64,000 bases of DNA from Corallium rubrum. Lineage: Eukaryota; Cnidaria; Anthozoa; Scleralcyonacea; Coralliidae. The first letter of the stretch is position 1. Each line of letters starts with the position of its first letter. Both the position numbers and the translations under genes were made by a program. The stretch is from positions 23,938,834 through 24,002,833 of the forward strand of contig OZ035997.1 of assembly GCA_964035015.1 (NCBI GenBank), in the 5' to 3' direction. Below are positions 44,795-57,515 of this stretch, piece after piece. The notes beneath the pieces were generated by a model. That model was given only the letters and a program-made list of their open reading frames with translations. It had not been told where the DNA came from and made no database searches.

Positions 44795-46147
44795 CTCAAA
44801 AGGACACGTCCAATCCTTTTGCGGCTTTTCCAAAATATGTCGTCAAATTCGTTTTTTTTCCAATTGAAATTTGTCGTCAAGCTTCAACGAGTCTTAAGAT
44901 TTTAGCAATCTTTTTGATACCTTAACCACAATATAAAACCTAACCCTAATCAGAAATCTTGTTCACCGCCTAGCTTTTTGAAAAAAAAAATTGACGAGTT
45001 ATTTTGGAGAAGCAGCGAAAGGACTGGGCGAGTCCCTTTCAGTCATCTCTGGGGACCTCTGTAAAATTGCCGGCTCAGTAATTGGTCGGAAGCAACCTTC
45101 GAAACATACCAATGGTTCTGTCCGCTGTCCGCTCAAAGGCTTCAAAGAAAAAAAAACTGTTTCACGATTTCTTTCAAAATTACGGTCTTCAAAATTCAGA
45201 AACGCCACAGTAAGACGGACATGGCTGGCTAACTAGTGGGCAGGGGGGAAGATCTATAGTTCCACACAATAAAAAAAGAACATATTATATAGATCAAAAG
45301 ATTCACTCACATCCTAATAAGTGGAAGAGGTGTTGAGTATTGCATCACCGAGCTAAAGTAGTTTATTTTGATGTCTCACGACTTTCTGAATTGGTGTCAA
45401 GAACTAAAAACACTAGTCGTAGAGCAATTTGGACAAAGATTGTTGTCCGTATAGCGACCGCTGTATCAGTCTCTCCGTGTTATCGTGTATTGGATCGATG
45501 TTCAGGACACAGTTTGTCACTTAACATTTTAATATGGTCACCTTGAATTTTCAAATGTTTAAACTTCATTATATATAGATGTGAGTGTTTTACTTGAAAA
45601 CATCCGGTGACATATTTTCCATATCCTCACTAGTAAAAATTTGAGGCCAAGATTAAAATATGGACATTTCGGAAAGAGTTTCAAAAAAATGCCATTTCTT
45701 CCAAGTAATTAAGAACTCCTATAAATAATAATCATCTTTCAAAGTCGTAATATAACAAAATAAACATGCATGTAGTGATTAATTTAAATAAAAAGAGTTT
45801 TTAATATAAAAAAGTATAAACTTAACTTGGTGTGGGACAAGGTTGACATAACTGAGAAATTCATATTAGTGATTCTAAAAATTGAGAACTGGTCAGAAAC
45901 GCGTTATTTTAGAAAAACAACAAAAATTTTCTGACATAAATCAAAAAACATCTTCATAACATATGTATGTACATTGTATGACTGTCTAAATGTGTATGCA
46001 TGTGTTAATTTAAATAAATATATTTAAACGACTGCCAAATGTCATTCGTGCGCATTGCATGCAGCTGGGAGAAGTTTTAAAGCTATAATTGCATGCGAAC
46101 GCAGTTTATATGCTTCATTCAGCGACATCATTTGCAACTGTAGAAGA

Positions 46148-47094
46148 ATGATCATGAATCGATCCATGCCAAGTAATTCGTCCAACGGCCAACATCCTGG
46201 TACGGAAATTTACTTTATACTTCGTGGCGCGTTCCAAATCCCGATAGGCTTGGTTGGAATGGTTGCAAATCTTCTTCTGCTAATCGCACACATCAAAGAT
46301 CCTCTAAAAACATTCAAGACGTCCTCGTCACTATTCATAATAAACATTGCAGCTATCGATCTGACGGTCTGTGTGCGTATTTCATCATTTCGCTTAAATT
46401 TTTTGCAAGTTCTAGCTCTTCTGATTATAGTTCGAATTCAATAAAAGACATCGCAATAACAATTGCTTCGAAAGGATTAATATACGTGTCTTTATCTTCG
46501 TTATTCAGTTTATCAATTGAACGGTTTTGTTCTGTGGTTTTTCCTCTATGGCATCGTGTGCGAATTACAACTCGTGTTTGTCGTTACTGGCTGGGTGCAG
46601 TATGGCTCGTTGGTTTTATTCACGTAACGTTCTCCATAATATTCATCCCACAATTCAATATAAGTCATAAAGGAAGTGGGATACTTCATTTATTTGAATT
46701 TGCGTATCTAATGTTAACTTTCATATGCACAATGCTTTTCTACCTTGGCACGTATTTCTCACTGAAAAACCAAAGAAAAAAACTGCTTAATAGACAAGAC
46801 ATCAGCGAGAGAGATTTAAGGACAATGAAGATCCGAATAAGGAACGAAAGAAATTTTCTATTCACGGTATTAATTGTTTGCTTAGTTCTAGCTATTAGTT
46901 TACTACCATTGATTGCAATTTATGTTGTTCATATTTTTTATCCACATGCCAGAAAAAATGTTGTTTTTACTTGGAGGTTTTTGTCAATGTCACTTATTTT
47001 TTTAAGCATTAATTTTGCTATTAATCCGTTTATTTATCTTTGGCGTTTGCCAAAATATAGAAAAACCTTTAAAAAACTTTATTGCAATTTATAG
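46148..47094 (+). pseudogene. GPCR copy 5: single frameshift
   Basis: Same deletion as copies 3 and 4, with the remainder open to the normal stop. Confidence 0.88.
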
Positions 47095-48255
47095 TACCTA
47101 TTTATACTGTAAAAGTGTAACTCCCAGACCACTCGCCATGATGATGATGATGATGAAAAATGTAATATCTTGTAAAATTAAACAATGGAAGAAAATAAAC
47201 CTGATATTTAAAATTTTAATATGAAAAATGCCATTCCTTGCAGTTATTTTTATATTAAAAATTTGAATCAATAATCAGAGCGAGAGCCGAAAGATTGTTT
47301 TAATATATAAATAATACAATTTGTTATATGTCAAGTGTCAAAGTCTGTTTTTCTAGCGCTCTGATTGAACGAGCGGTCCAAAAATCGTGATGTTTCCCGC
47401 GTAACCCATGGCAGCGGGTATCACTACATTTATTTTTCCCTAGGAAAAATATCAAAACCGGAAGTAGATGGTCAGGTTCAGTTTGTCTTTGTTTTCTCCA
47501 GTTTTCTCTCATTAAAAACAATGTCTGAAGATTTTGTTCAACATTTTTGTTGTCATTTGACACTTGATATATACCAGGAAAACAGTGTGTTTTGTAGCCC
47601 CTCGGGAAAACAGTGTGTTTTGTAGCCCCTCGACTGCTCGTTGTTGCCCTCGGCTTCGCCTCGGGAAACAACGGCAGTCTCGGCTCCACAACACACTGTT
47701 ACCCTCGGCGCCAGTAAATAAGTGTTTAATAATAAATGGTCGTGCAAATTAATATAGTTTTAGTTATTTCTTAGACTCATCAACAGCGCAACCGGGATTC
47801 CAAAACTTGAGAGCAACTCATCAAGTAGCCCAACATATAACACTGGTTGTAAAGCAAGAAAAACAAGCTTCTTGCATTATGAATAGAAAAACGTAAAGCG
47901 TGTGTATGTCTTGAAACAAATCAGTCACCTTTATTAAAGGAAACACGAGGAAACAAAAATAGCAAGCCTCCAAATTTTATGACTCGTAAGACTTGGCAAG
48001 AGTTTACGAAAACCTATACTCCACATAATATAAAGAAAAGAGATCTTTTCTTTAGAGAAACTTTGTAGCTAACAACTTTTTGCTCTGCTTCAGTTAATTT
48101 GTCTTACTCAACCCATTCTCGCCCCCAGATTCCGACTCACCCGTTTTAGCGCGTCCATCATTCTAGTTCCCAGGCCATTGCCTTCAGGAACGTGAACGTG
48201 AAGTGCTCGGTCGAGGTTAAAAGGGATGACTCAGACCCAGTGAACTCTATATATA

Positions 48256-49567
48256 CCTGGAAGGCTGACTCCCAATCAAAAAGTGAGGCAAAACATGGTG
48301 GCAATGGGGAATTTTTGGACGTCAGTTCTAGGCTCCTACGCGGTCACCTTGGATGTCAGTTACTTTACTTTACGGAGAAATTGTGTACTATGTTGACTGT
48401 TGGCACAAATTCAAATGGAACATAGAATTTCGACATAAAGGTTTTTAACTTGCTTCTGCTTAATATCCATTTGTTGATGCTTGTGTCTTTCTGACTTCCG
48501 CCTCGAGTTTCAACTATATTTCGACGAGATGCATGTTTACTTCTGGTTTGAATTTGAATTTATTAAATTTGCCACTTAACGTAACGTGTGGCAGGAGAGA
48601 GGAACAGAACTTTCGTCCCAATTGACACCAAACTCCTATGTGTAGACAACTAAGACCTAGGTGTTGATTTTACGAAGGGAGGAAAACCGGAGAACCCGGC
48701 GAAAAACCCTCGGAGCACAGGAGAGACGGATCCAAGTACCAACCCCGTCCGACCGGGCTTAACTATTGAGAGGCAGCCCTAGCAGCACACGCCCCCCGTG
48801 CTCCCCAAATTGGTTAAATATAACCTCTTTATACTATAAAAATAAGGAAAGGCTGGCAAACTTTCAATAAGGAATATTATTTTAGACGACGCTCATTTAA
48901 AGCTCCGTAAAATACACAAAAACCGCTCGATCTCTCGCGAATATTGCCGTAGACGTAGTATATTCGTAAAGAACTCGGCTTTTGCATCATTTCTCTTTCA
49001 TCTTCTGTGCAGCTCGACTGAAACGTAACGTTTGTATACAAACCAGCTTTGGCTTCACAAAAGCTCTCACCGTATGCGTATATACGAACGGCCGGTGACG
49101 TGTCACCTCAGTTTGTAGGAACGTTTCTCGAGCTGAGCGTGAAGATGAACGTTTGGGTCGAAAGAGCAATGAACTGAAAGCCAAGTATGTACTGATGACA
49201 ATTTTAGCGAGATCGAGTGTTTTTTGTGGATTTTACGGAGCTTCAATTGAGGGCCGTCTGAAATATTTCTATGCCTAAATTTGAATATTCTCTGTAAATC
49301 CTTAAATTTATTTCGACTTTCTATACCCTGGTCCCAGAGGATTTCTCTTGTAAGTACAGAAAGTAAACACAAAAGGAACACAACACTGCTCGCGCTCAAG
49401 AGGATGGGTGTACGTTTGGGCCGCCTGTGGTTCGGCCGCGAGGAAAAAGACTAAGGCTGACATCCAAGATGACCGCGTAGGAGCCTAGAACTGACGTTCA
49501 AAAATTCCCCATTGCCGCCATGTTTTGCCTCACTTTTTAGTCCTGGAATTGAATGGGTCATCCTTCC

Positions 49568-49570
<3 letters not shown>
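48256..49570 (+). mobile_element. CCTGGAAGG-TIR element, unit 6
   Basis: Complete copy in the standard orientation. Confidence 0.8.
48545..48783 (-). mobile_element. 5S-derived SINE, unit 6
   Basis: Minus-strand copy, same position as in unit 4. Confidence 0.7.
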
Positions 49571-49640
<70 letters not shown>

Positions 49641-49937
49641 ATATATAAATGCCCAATATCATTTATAATATACCCAATTTTCTCCTGGCATTACCACCCT
49701 ATTATATGTACAGAACTCGCGATCAAGCTCTCGGCAACGGCCTCCGTGGCTCAGTGGTCAGAGCATTGCACTAGAATCGCAAGGTCGTGGGTTGAATTCC
49801 TGCCGGAGGGCCTGTGTAGTTGCATTTTTCGCAACTGCTCCCCGTTTGGTCTTAAAATGTATATATTCTACACTCGAATTTTCCTTCACCCTAAATACTT
49901 AGAACATGTCATGTAATCGAGTGAAATGCCCAATATC

Positions 49938-49971
<34 letters not shown>

Positions 49972-50016
49972 CACCGCTATAGTTCACATATACATATATA
50001 TATATATATATATATA
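49571..50016. repeat. (TA)n tracts around the tRNA-like SINE, unit 6
   Basis: Tracts at 49571-49637, about 49940-49967 and 49994-50016. Confidence 0.85.
49739..49812 (+). mobile_element. tRNA-like SINE head, unit 6
   Basis: Same as the unit 3 and 4 copies. Its left direct repeat is eroded (GTAATATATAAATGCCC). Confidence 0.55.
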
Positions 50017-50029
50017 GTTCACTGTTCAG

Positions 50030-50401
50030 ACACCGTTTACACGATGCCGATATAATTTGAAAACGGAACAAAACTGATCATGTCGGTGTGTAAATACAGG
50101 CCAAAAAGTCTTGCGTTTACACGGTGACTATTCTCTTCCAGTGAGAATTGAGAAGACTTTGTGAATACTGCTGGCCCAAATACTATGCTCGTATATATCG
50201 TGATTACCGTCATCAAACTGTTACGCACGGGCGTTTACACGATGCCGGTTAGTGTTCCGTTTTCATTTCATGCCGTCAAGGAACCGTCCTCATTATGTGC
50301 GGTTTTCATGTCATTTTTGTGCCGGTATCGTGTAAACGCAATGCCTAAACGGCATGATTTTGTTGCGTTTTCAAATTGTACTGGCATCGTGAAAACGAGG
50401 T
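50030..50401. mobile_element. 372-bp MITE, unit 6
   Basis: Full-length copy. Confidence 0.65.
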
Positions 50402-51749
50402 CTCAAAAGGACACGTCCAATCCTTTTGCGGCTTTTCCAAAATATGTCGTCAAATTCGTTTTTTTTCCAATTGAAATTTGTCGTCAAGCTTCAACGAGTC
50501 TTAAGATTTTAGCAATCTTTTTGATACCTTAACCACAATATAAAACCTAACCCTAATCAGAAATCTTGTTCACCGCCTAGCTTTTTGAAAAAAATAATTG
50601 ACGAGTTATTTTGGAGAAGCAGCGAAAGGACTGGGCGAGTCCCTTTCAGTCATCTCTGGGGACCTCTGTAAAATTGCCGGCTCAGTAATTGGTCGGAAGC
50701 AACCTTCGAAACATACCAATGGTTCTGTCCGCTGTCCGGTCAAAGGCTTCAAGAAAAAAAATCTTTCAAGATTTCTTTCAAAATTACGGTCTTCAAAATT
50801 CAGAAACGACACAGTAAGACGGACAGCTGGCTAACTAGTGAGCAGGGGGGAAGATCTATAGTTCCACACAATAAAAAAAGAACATATTATATAGATCAAA
50901 GATTCACTCACATCCTAATAAGTCGAAGAGGTGTTGAGTATTGCATCACCGAGCTAAAGTAGTTTATTTTGATGTCTCACGACTTTCTGAATTGGTGTCA
51001 AGAACTAAAAACACTAGTCGTAGAGCAATTTGGACAAAGATTGTTGTCCGTATAGCGACTGCTGTATCAGTCTCTCCGTGTTATCGTGTATTGGATCGAT
51101 GTTCAGGACACAGTTTGTCACTTAACATTTTAATATGGTCACCTTGAATTTTCAAATGTTTAAACTTCATTATATATAGATGTGAGTGTTTCACTTGAAA
51201 ATATCCGGTGACATATTTTCCATATCCTCACTAGTAAAAATTTGAGGCCATGATTAAAATATGGACATTTCGGAAACGAGTTCCAAAAAAATGCCACTTC
51301 TTCCAAGTAATTAAGAACTCCTATAAATAATAATCATCTTTCAAAGCCGTAATATAACAAAATAAACATGCATCTAGTGATTAATTTAAATAAAAAGAGT
51401 TTTTAATATAAAAAAGTATAAACTTAACTTGGTGTGGGACAAGGTTGACATAACTGAGAAATTCATATTAGTGATTCTAAAAATTGAGAACTGGTCAGAA
51501 ACGCGTTATTTTAGAAAAACAACAAAAATTTTCTGACATAAATCAAAAAACATCTTCATAACATATGTATGTACATTGTATGACTGTCTAAATGTGTATG
51601 CATGTGTTAATTTAAATAAGTATATTTAAACGACTGACAAATGTCATTCGTGCGCACTGCATGCAGCTGGGAGAAGCTTGAAAGCTATAATTGCATGCGA
51701 ACGCAGTTTATATGCTTCATTCAGCGACATCATTTGCAACTGTAGAAGA

Positions 51750-52695
51750 ATGATCATGAATCGATCAATGCCAAGTAATTCGTCCAACGGCCAACATCCT
51801 GGTATGGAAATTTAATTTTTACTTGGTTGCGCGTTCCAAATCCCGATAAGCTTGGTTGGAATGGTTGCAAATCTTCTTCTGCTAATGGCACACATCAAAG
51901 ATCCTCTAAAAACATTCAAGACGTCCTCGTCACTATTCATAATAAACATTGCAGCTATCGACCTGACCGTTTCGTCGGTGAATTTTATCCTTTCACTTCA
52001 GTTCTTTGCAAGTTCTAGCTGCTCTGATTATAACTCGAATTCACTAAAAGACATCGCAATAACAATTGCTTGGAAAGGATTAATAAACGTGTCTTTATCT
52101 TCGTTATTGAGTTTATCAATTGAACGTTTTTGTTCTGTGGTTTTTCCTCTATGGCATCGTGTGCGAATTACAACTCGTGTTTGTCGTTATTGGCTGGGTG
52201 CAGTATGGCTCGTTGGTTTTATTCACGTAACGTTCTCCATAATATTCACCCCACAATTCAGTATAAGTCATAAAGGAAGTGGGACACTTCAGTTATTTGA
52301 ATTTGCGTATCTAATGTTAACTTTCATATGCACAATGCTTTTCTACCTTGGCACGTATTTCTCACTGAAAAACCAAAGAAAAAAACTGCTTAATAGACAA
52401 GACATCAGCGAGACAGATTTAAGGACAATGAAGATCCGAATAAGGAACGAAAGAAATTTTCTATTCACGGTATTAATTGTTTGTTTAGTTCTAGCTATTA
52501 GTTTACTACCATTGATTGCAATTTATGTTGTTCATTTTTTATCCACATGCCAGAAAAAATGTTGTTTTTACTTGGAGGTTTTTGTCAATGTCACTTATTT
52601 TTTTAAGCATTAATTTTGCGATTAATCCGTTTATTTATCTTTGGCGTTTGCCAAAATATAGAAAAACCTTTAAAAAACTTTATTGCAATTTTTAG
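51750..52695 (+). pseudogene. GPCR copy 6: divergent and broken
   Basis: An in-frame TAA follows the N-terminal region near 51812. A 2-bp deletion near 52535 shifts TM6-TM7 out of frame. The SCAYF frameshift of copies 3-5 is absent. Several substitutions set it apart (for example SSVNFILSLQFF in TM2 and AWKGLINVSLSSLLSLS in TM3), so it represents an older paralogue. Confidence 0.88.
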
Positions 52696-53400
52696 TACCT
52701 ATATCTACTGTAAAAGTGTAAGTCCCAGACCACTCGCCACGATGATGATGATGATGAAAAATGTAATATCTTGTACAATGTAAACAATGGAAGAAAATAA
52801 ACCTGATATTTAAAATTTTAATATGAAAAATGTCATTCCTTGCAGTTATTTTTATATTAAAAATTTGAATTAATAATCAGAGCGAGAGGCGAAAGATTTT
52901 TTTAATCCCCGAGCTCGGTGAGGGAGCTAATCTCGACATGCGTGGAGTCCACTTTACACGCGTGTAGAAAAAGCAAGAGAGAGAAAATCAACACGCGTGT
53001 TGGAAAAGCAAGGGGGTTGTGACTGGCACTGGTGACTATAGCTTCGAAGCAAACTTATAGTTATATATTTCCATATTTTGCGTAACAAATTGGTTTCAAA
53101 TGGTTTCGTTTTAAACGGAAAGAAAGAGAACAACGAATAAAAGAAGGATACAAACAGCCGGTTTAATATATCTTGAAGAGAAACCAGAAAACCTGAAGAA
53201 ACCAAACGCCGTATGGTAAACAAAAACTCGATCTGAATTGTAGTGTTTGTGGTCACAGGTCACTCAGTGGTCTCAAAGTCATTTTAAAGTTGACGGTAAG
53301 GCATTTGTATTTATTTATTTTGCTGACTGGAATCAGCATTTATTCATTAATATATTCTGTAAACGCCAAGAACGGCAAGACGTTTAAATAGAACCCTTTT

Positions 53401-53809
53401 AGTTGGGTTTTTTTTATCTCCTATTATACATGTAGTTTTTGAGCTGTTAACGTTTAATTCTGCCTTTGCAAAACATAAAAGTAATTCTTTTGGAAACCTC
53501 CTAAAAACAATATATTTTTACAACTATAGCCTATGCACAGCCTGGAATATCCCTGTAATACAGGGGTGTTCCAGGCTGTGCATAGGCTATACAACCAGAG
53601 CTGTAAGTTTTGCTTTGATTCGTTCAACTTTCATTTTAATCATCCTAATCATAGATTCTGTAATTATCCTGAGGATCATTATTTGTTTTTTCTGTATATC
53701 AGGAGGGCTTATTTGAGTTGGAAGGTGGGTGGGGTGTATTTCAAAAAGCATATATAAGCAAGCAAGGGGTTGTTGCATTTATGTATTTCTAGTATAAATA
53801 ATATAATTT
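53401..53809. other. Unique spacer containing a 67-bp hairpin
   Basis: This sequence is not shared with other units. It contains the palindrome at 53525-53591; otherwise no gene or known repeat is recognised. Confidence 0.4.
53525..53591. repeat. 67-bp near-perfect hairpin
   Basis: Arms of 33 nt pair across a single-base loop. The plus-strand left arm begins TATAGCCTATGCACAGCC and the right arm ends with its complement. The only two mismatches (near AATATCC against GGTGTT) become G-U pairs in RNA. Confidence 0.75.
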
Positions 53810-54078
53810 GTTATGTATCAAGTGTCAACGTCCGTTTTACTAGCTCTCTTATTGGGCGAGCGGTGCTCGTGTGGCGGTCCGAAATTCGTGATGTTTCCCG
53901 CGTAACCCATGGCAGTCTCGGGTCCACAAACACACTGTTTCCCTCCAGCATATCCTCTCATTTCGAAATGATAATTATCGTCATTTGAGAGATGTCGTTG
54001 AATTAACAATAACCATCATTTTAAAAAAAGAATTCCCTACCTCCAAACCCCCAACTCAACCCACCTCTAAACCCCCCT

Positions 54079-54133
54079 GACAACCCTAACCCTAACCACA
54101 ACCCCCCGTCGGGCCTAACCCTAACCACAACCC
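54079..54133. repeat. Short CCCTAA-like stretch
   Basis: CCCTAACCCTAACCACAACC occurs twice with variants. There are too few copies for a telomere or interstitial telomeric array. Confidence 0.5.
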
Positions 54134-54184
54134 TCCGGAAAAAAGTCCCGCCTCTCAGTTTAACATCCCGCATGTGGGACAGAA

Positions 54185-54260
54185 TCTCACTTGAGTATCA
54201 TGATAATCATCATATTCGATTGTGTGAAGAATTGATGATTATCATGATACTCAAGTGAGA
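54185..54260. repeat. 28-bp inverted repeat (fold-back)
   Basis: The arms at 54185-54212 and 54233-54260 are perfectly complementary (TCTCACTTGAGTATCATG and onwards) around a 20-nt loop. Weaker related inverted sequence (GATAATTATCGTC, CATTTGAGAG) lies near 53970, so a larger fold-back element may span 53950-54262. Confidence 0.7.
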
Positions 54261-54365
54261 GGACATGTTGTTCCCTCGGCGCCAGTAAATAAGGGTTTAA
54301 TAATAAATGGTCGTGCAAATTAATATAGTTTTAGTTATTTCTTAGACTCATCAACAGCGCAACCG

Positions 54366-54566
54366 GTTTACTACCATTGATTGCAATTTATGTTGTTCAT
54401 ATTTTTTATCCATGCACATGCCAGAAAAAATGTTGTTTTTACTTGGAGGTTTTTGTCAATGTCACTTATTTTTTTAAGCATTAATTTTGCTATTAATCCG
54501 TTTATTCATCTTTGGCGTTTGCCAAAATATAGAAAAGCCTTTAAAAAACTTTATTGCAATTTTTAG
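54366..54566 (+). pseudogene. GPCR 3' fragment (TM6-TM7)
   Basis: It begins inside the TM6 codons and runs through NPFIH (His for Tyr of NPxxY) to the stop. A 4-bp insertion (CATG) near 54412 disturbs the extracellular loop. There is no upstream receptor sequence. Confidence 0.85.
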
Positions 54567-55880
54567 TACCTATATATACTGTAAAAGTGTAAGTCCCAGA
54601 CCACTCGCCATGATGATGATGATGAAAAATGTAATATCTTGTAAAAGGTAAACAATGGAAGAAAATAAACCTGATATTTAAAATTTTAATATGAAAAATG
54701 TCATTCCTTGCAGTTATTTTTATATTAAAAATTTGAATCAATAATCAGAGCGAGAGCCGAAAGATTGTTTTAATATAAACAATACAATTTGTAATATGTC
54801 AAGTTTCAAAGTCTGTTTTTCTAGCTCTCTGATTGAACGAGCGGTCCGAAAATCGTGATGTTTCCCGCATAACCCATGGCAGCGGGTATCACTACATTTA
54901 TGGGGGAAAAACATTCATTGGGGAAAAATATCAAAACCGGAAGTAGATGGTCAGGTTCAGTTTGTCTTTGTTTTCTCCAGTTTTCTCTCATTAAAAACAA
55001 TGTCTGAAGATTTTATTCAACATTTTTGTTGTCATTTGACACTTGATATATCCCAAAACACTTTTTTGCTGGTACCTCGGGAAAACAGTGTGTTTTGTAG
55101 CCCCTCGACTGCTCGTTGTTGCCCTCGGCTTCGCCTCGGGAAACAACGGCAGTCTCGGGTCCACAACACACTGTTACCCTCGGCGCCAGTAAATAAGTGT
55201 TTAATAATAAACACTGGTTGTAAAGCAAGAAAAACAAGCTTCTTGTATTATGAATAGAAAAACGTAAAGCGTGTGTATGTCTTGAATCAAATCAGTCACC
55301 TTTATTAAAGGAACACGAGGAAACAAAAATAGCAAGCCTCCAAATTTTATGACTCGTAAGATTTGGCAAGAGTTTACGAAAACCTATACTCCACATAATA
55401 TAAAGAAAAGAGATCTTTTCTTTAGAGAAACTTTGTAGCTAACAACTTTTTGCTCTGCTTCAGTTAATTTGTCTTACTCAATCCATTCTCGCCCCCAGAT
55501 TCCGACTCACCCGTTTTAGCGCGTCCATCATTCTAGTTCCCAGGCCATTGCCTTCAGGAACGTGAACGTGAAGTGCTCGGTCGAGGTTAAAAGGGATGAC
55601 TCAGACCCAATGAACTCTATATATACCTGGAAGGCTGACTCCCAATCAAAAAGTGAGGCAAAACATGGTGGCAATGGGGAATTTTTGGACGTCAGTTCTA
55701 GGCTCCTACGCGGTCACCTTGGATGTCAGTTACTTTACTTTACGGAGAAATTGTGTACTAGAATTTCGACATAAAGGTTTTTAACTTGCTTCTGCTTAAT
55801 ATCCATTTGTTGATGCTTGTGTCTTTCTGACTTCCGCCTCGAGTTTCAACTATATTTCGACGAGATGCATGTTTACTTCT

Positions 55881-56115
55881 GGTTTGAATTTGAATTTATT
55901 AAATTTGCCACTTAACGTAACGTGTGGCAGGAGAGAGGAACAGAACTTTCGTCCCAATTGGCGCCAAACTCCTATGTGTAGACAACTAAGACCGAGGTGT
56001 TGATTTTACGAAGGGAGGAAAACCGGAGAACCCGGCGAAAAACCCTCGGAGCACAGGAGAGACGGATCCAAGTACTAACCCCGTCCGACCGGGCTTAACT
56101 ATTGAGAGGCAGCCC
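55881..56115 (-). mobile_element. 5S-derived SINE, unit 7
   Basis: Minus-strand copy, same position as in unit 4. Confidence 0.7.
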
Positions 56116-56431
56116 TAGCAGCACACGCCCCCCGTGCTCCCCAAATTGGTTAAATATAACCTCTTTATACTATAAAAATAAGGAAAGGCTGGCAAACTTT
56201 CAATAAGGAATATTTTAGACGACGCTCATTTAAAGCTCCGTAAAATACACAAAAACCGCTCGATCTCTCGCGAAAATTGCCGTAGACGTAGTATATTCGT
56301 AAAGAACTCGGCTTTTGGTTCATTGATCTTTTATCTTCTGTGCAGCTCGACTGAAACGTAACGTTTGTATACAAACCAGCTTTGGCTTCACAAAAGCTCT
56401 CACCGTATGCGTATATACGAACGGCCGGTGT

Positions 56432-57465
56432 CAGGGGCGGATCTAGGAATTTTCCCCACTTAGTCAAACTATCTAGGGGGGGGGGGGCCGGGGGTATGCC
56501 CCCCCGGAAAATTTTTGAAATTTGGATCTCTGAAATGGCATTTCCCGCATTCTGACAACACTTTTAATCAAAATTTCTGAAGTTTTAAAACATATTTTTT
56601 AGCAGATAATTTTATACTTTTTTAAAAAAAGTGTCAAAATTGGATTTGGATTAGTGAATTATTGTAATAGTTCTTGTAATAGTAAGTGCGTAATTATTTT
56701 TTTCTAAAAAGAAGGCAATACAACAAACAGTAGAGATATGTGATTATATTTAATTACTAACTTAAAAAATATATGGCATGCCTTGAAGACACAAAAAAAC
56801 ATATTCTTGCAGTCAGTGAATTCAACATGGACAGCCTGACCAAGACACAAGCAAAGGTCTAGCCGAATTTAATGTTCTGCATAACCCAGAGCAAGGGTAA
56901 TGGGACATTTCAAAGACAGCTCTAGGAGCTCAACCATCTACATCATTCCAGTCATCCTAATTAAGTCACAACTAATTCAAGCTACTACCCACCATTACCA
57001 ATCTATGTTACTATGAGCTGTCTGGTTTTCAGGTGCCAGATACTCACCTTTTACACATCTACCCGAGCAGACAATGTCTTGTTAAGGAATGCCTTTATTT
57101 GTGACCATAATGCGACATGGACATAAAGGAGCTCAACTCTCAACATTATCCCAGGCAGTCATCCTAACCCTTGAGCCCCCATCTAATCTAAGTCATTACT
57201 TGTTTATATGATTTCAATTCTGTAAACTATGAAAGTATATAAACATTGAATACTAGAATTAAGCAGACATTGTATTTAAGCCAGATAATAAAATGTAAAT
57301 AATAATTGTAATACAGCACATGTAGTTATTGGTTCATGTGGATATCAGCACTTAGTACTGTAGCTACTGTACACATGTAAATTCATATTAAAAGAAGAAA
57401 CCAATCATCATTTACTACTTAAGTTTAGTACTCATACAGTACATGACATGTTGTGTATATATACA

Positions 57466-57515
<50 letters not shown>

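Larger units (their letters stand above)
42123..47361 (+). repeat. Array unit 5 (mosaic)
   Basis: Shortest unit at 5.2 kb. It lacks the tRNA-like SINE segment. Its upstream region matches unit 2 up to about 45540, and units 3-4 from about 45589. Confidence 0.85.
47362..53400 (+). repeat. Array unit 6 (divergent GPCR and 3' flank)
   Basis: The first part matches units 3-4. From about 51.65 kb the GPCR region is more divergent. The 3' flank after about 52895 (CCCCGAGCTCGG onwards) is shared only with unit 7 (from about 62027), for about 500 bp. A 100-codon minus frame in this flank is conserved only because the DNA is; no domain is recognised. Confidence 0.8.
53810..54829 (+). repeat. Rearranged partial unit between units 6 and 7
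   Basis: Pieces of the 3' flank (GTTTCCCGCGTAACCCATGGC near 53892) are joined to a fold-back segment, then to GGCGCCAGTAAATAAG flank. These are fused at about 54365 to the 3' end of a GPCR. This order differs from every other unit and implies at least two deletions or ectopic joins. Confidence 0.7.

Noticed and set aside
52954..53256. 100-codon minus frame conserved at 62075-62377
   Set aside because: Only two copies exist, both within a duplicated flank. There is no domain and no start context that would separate it from chance.
54079..54133. Telomeric repeat
   Set aside because: Only a few imperfect CCCTAA units, far below an array.
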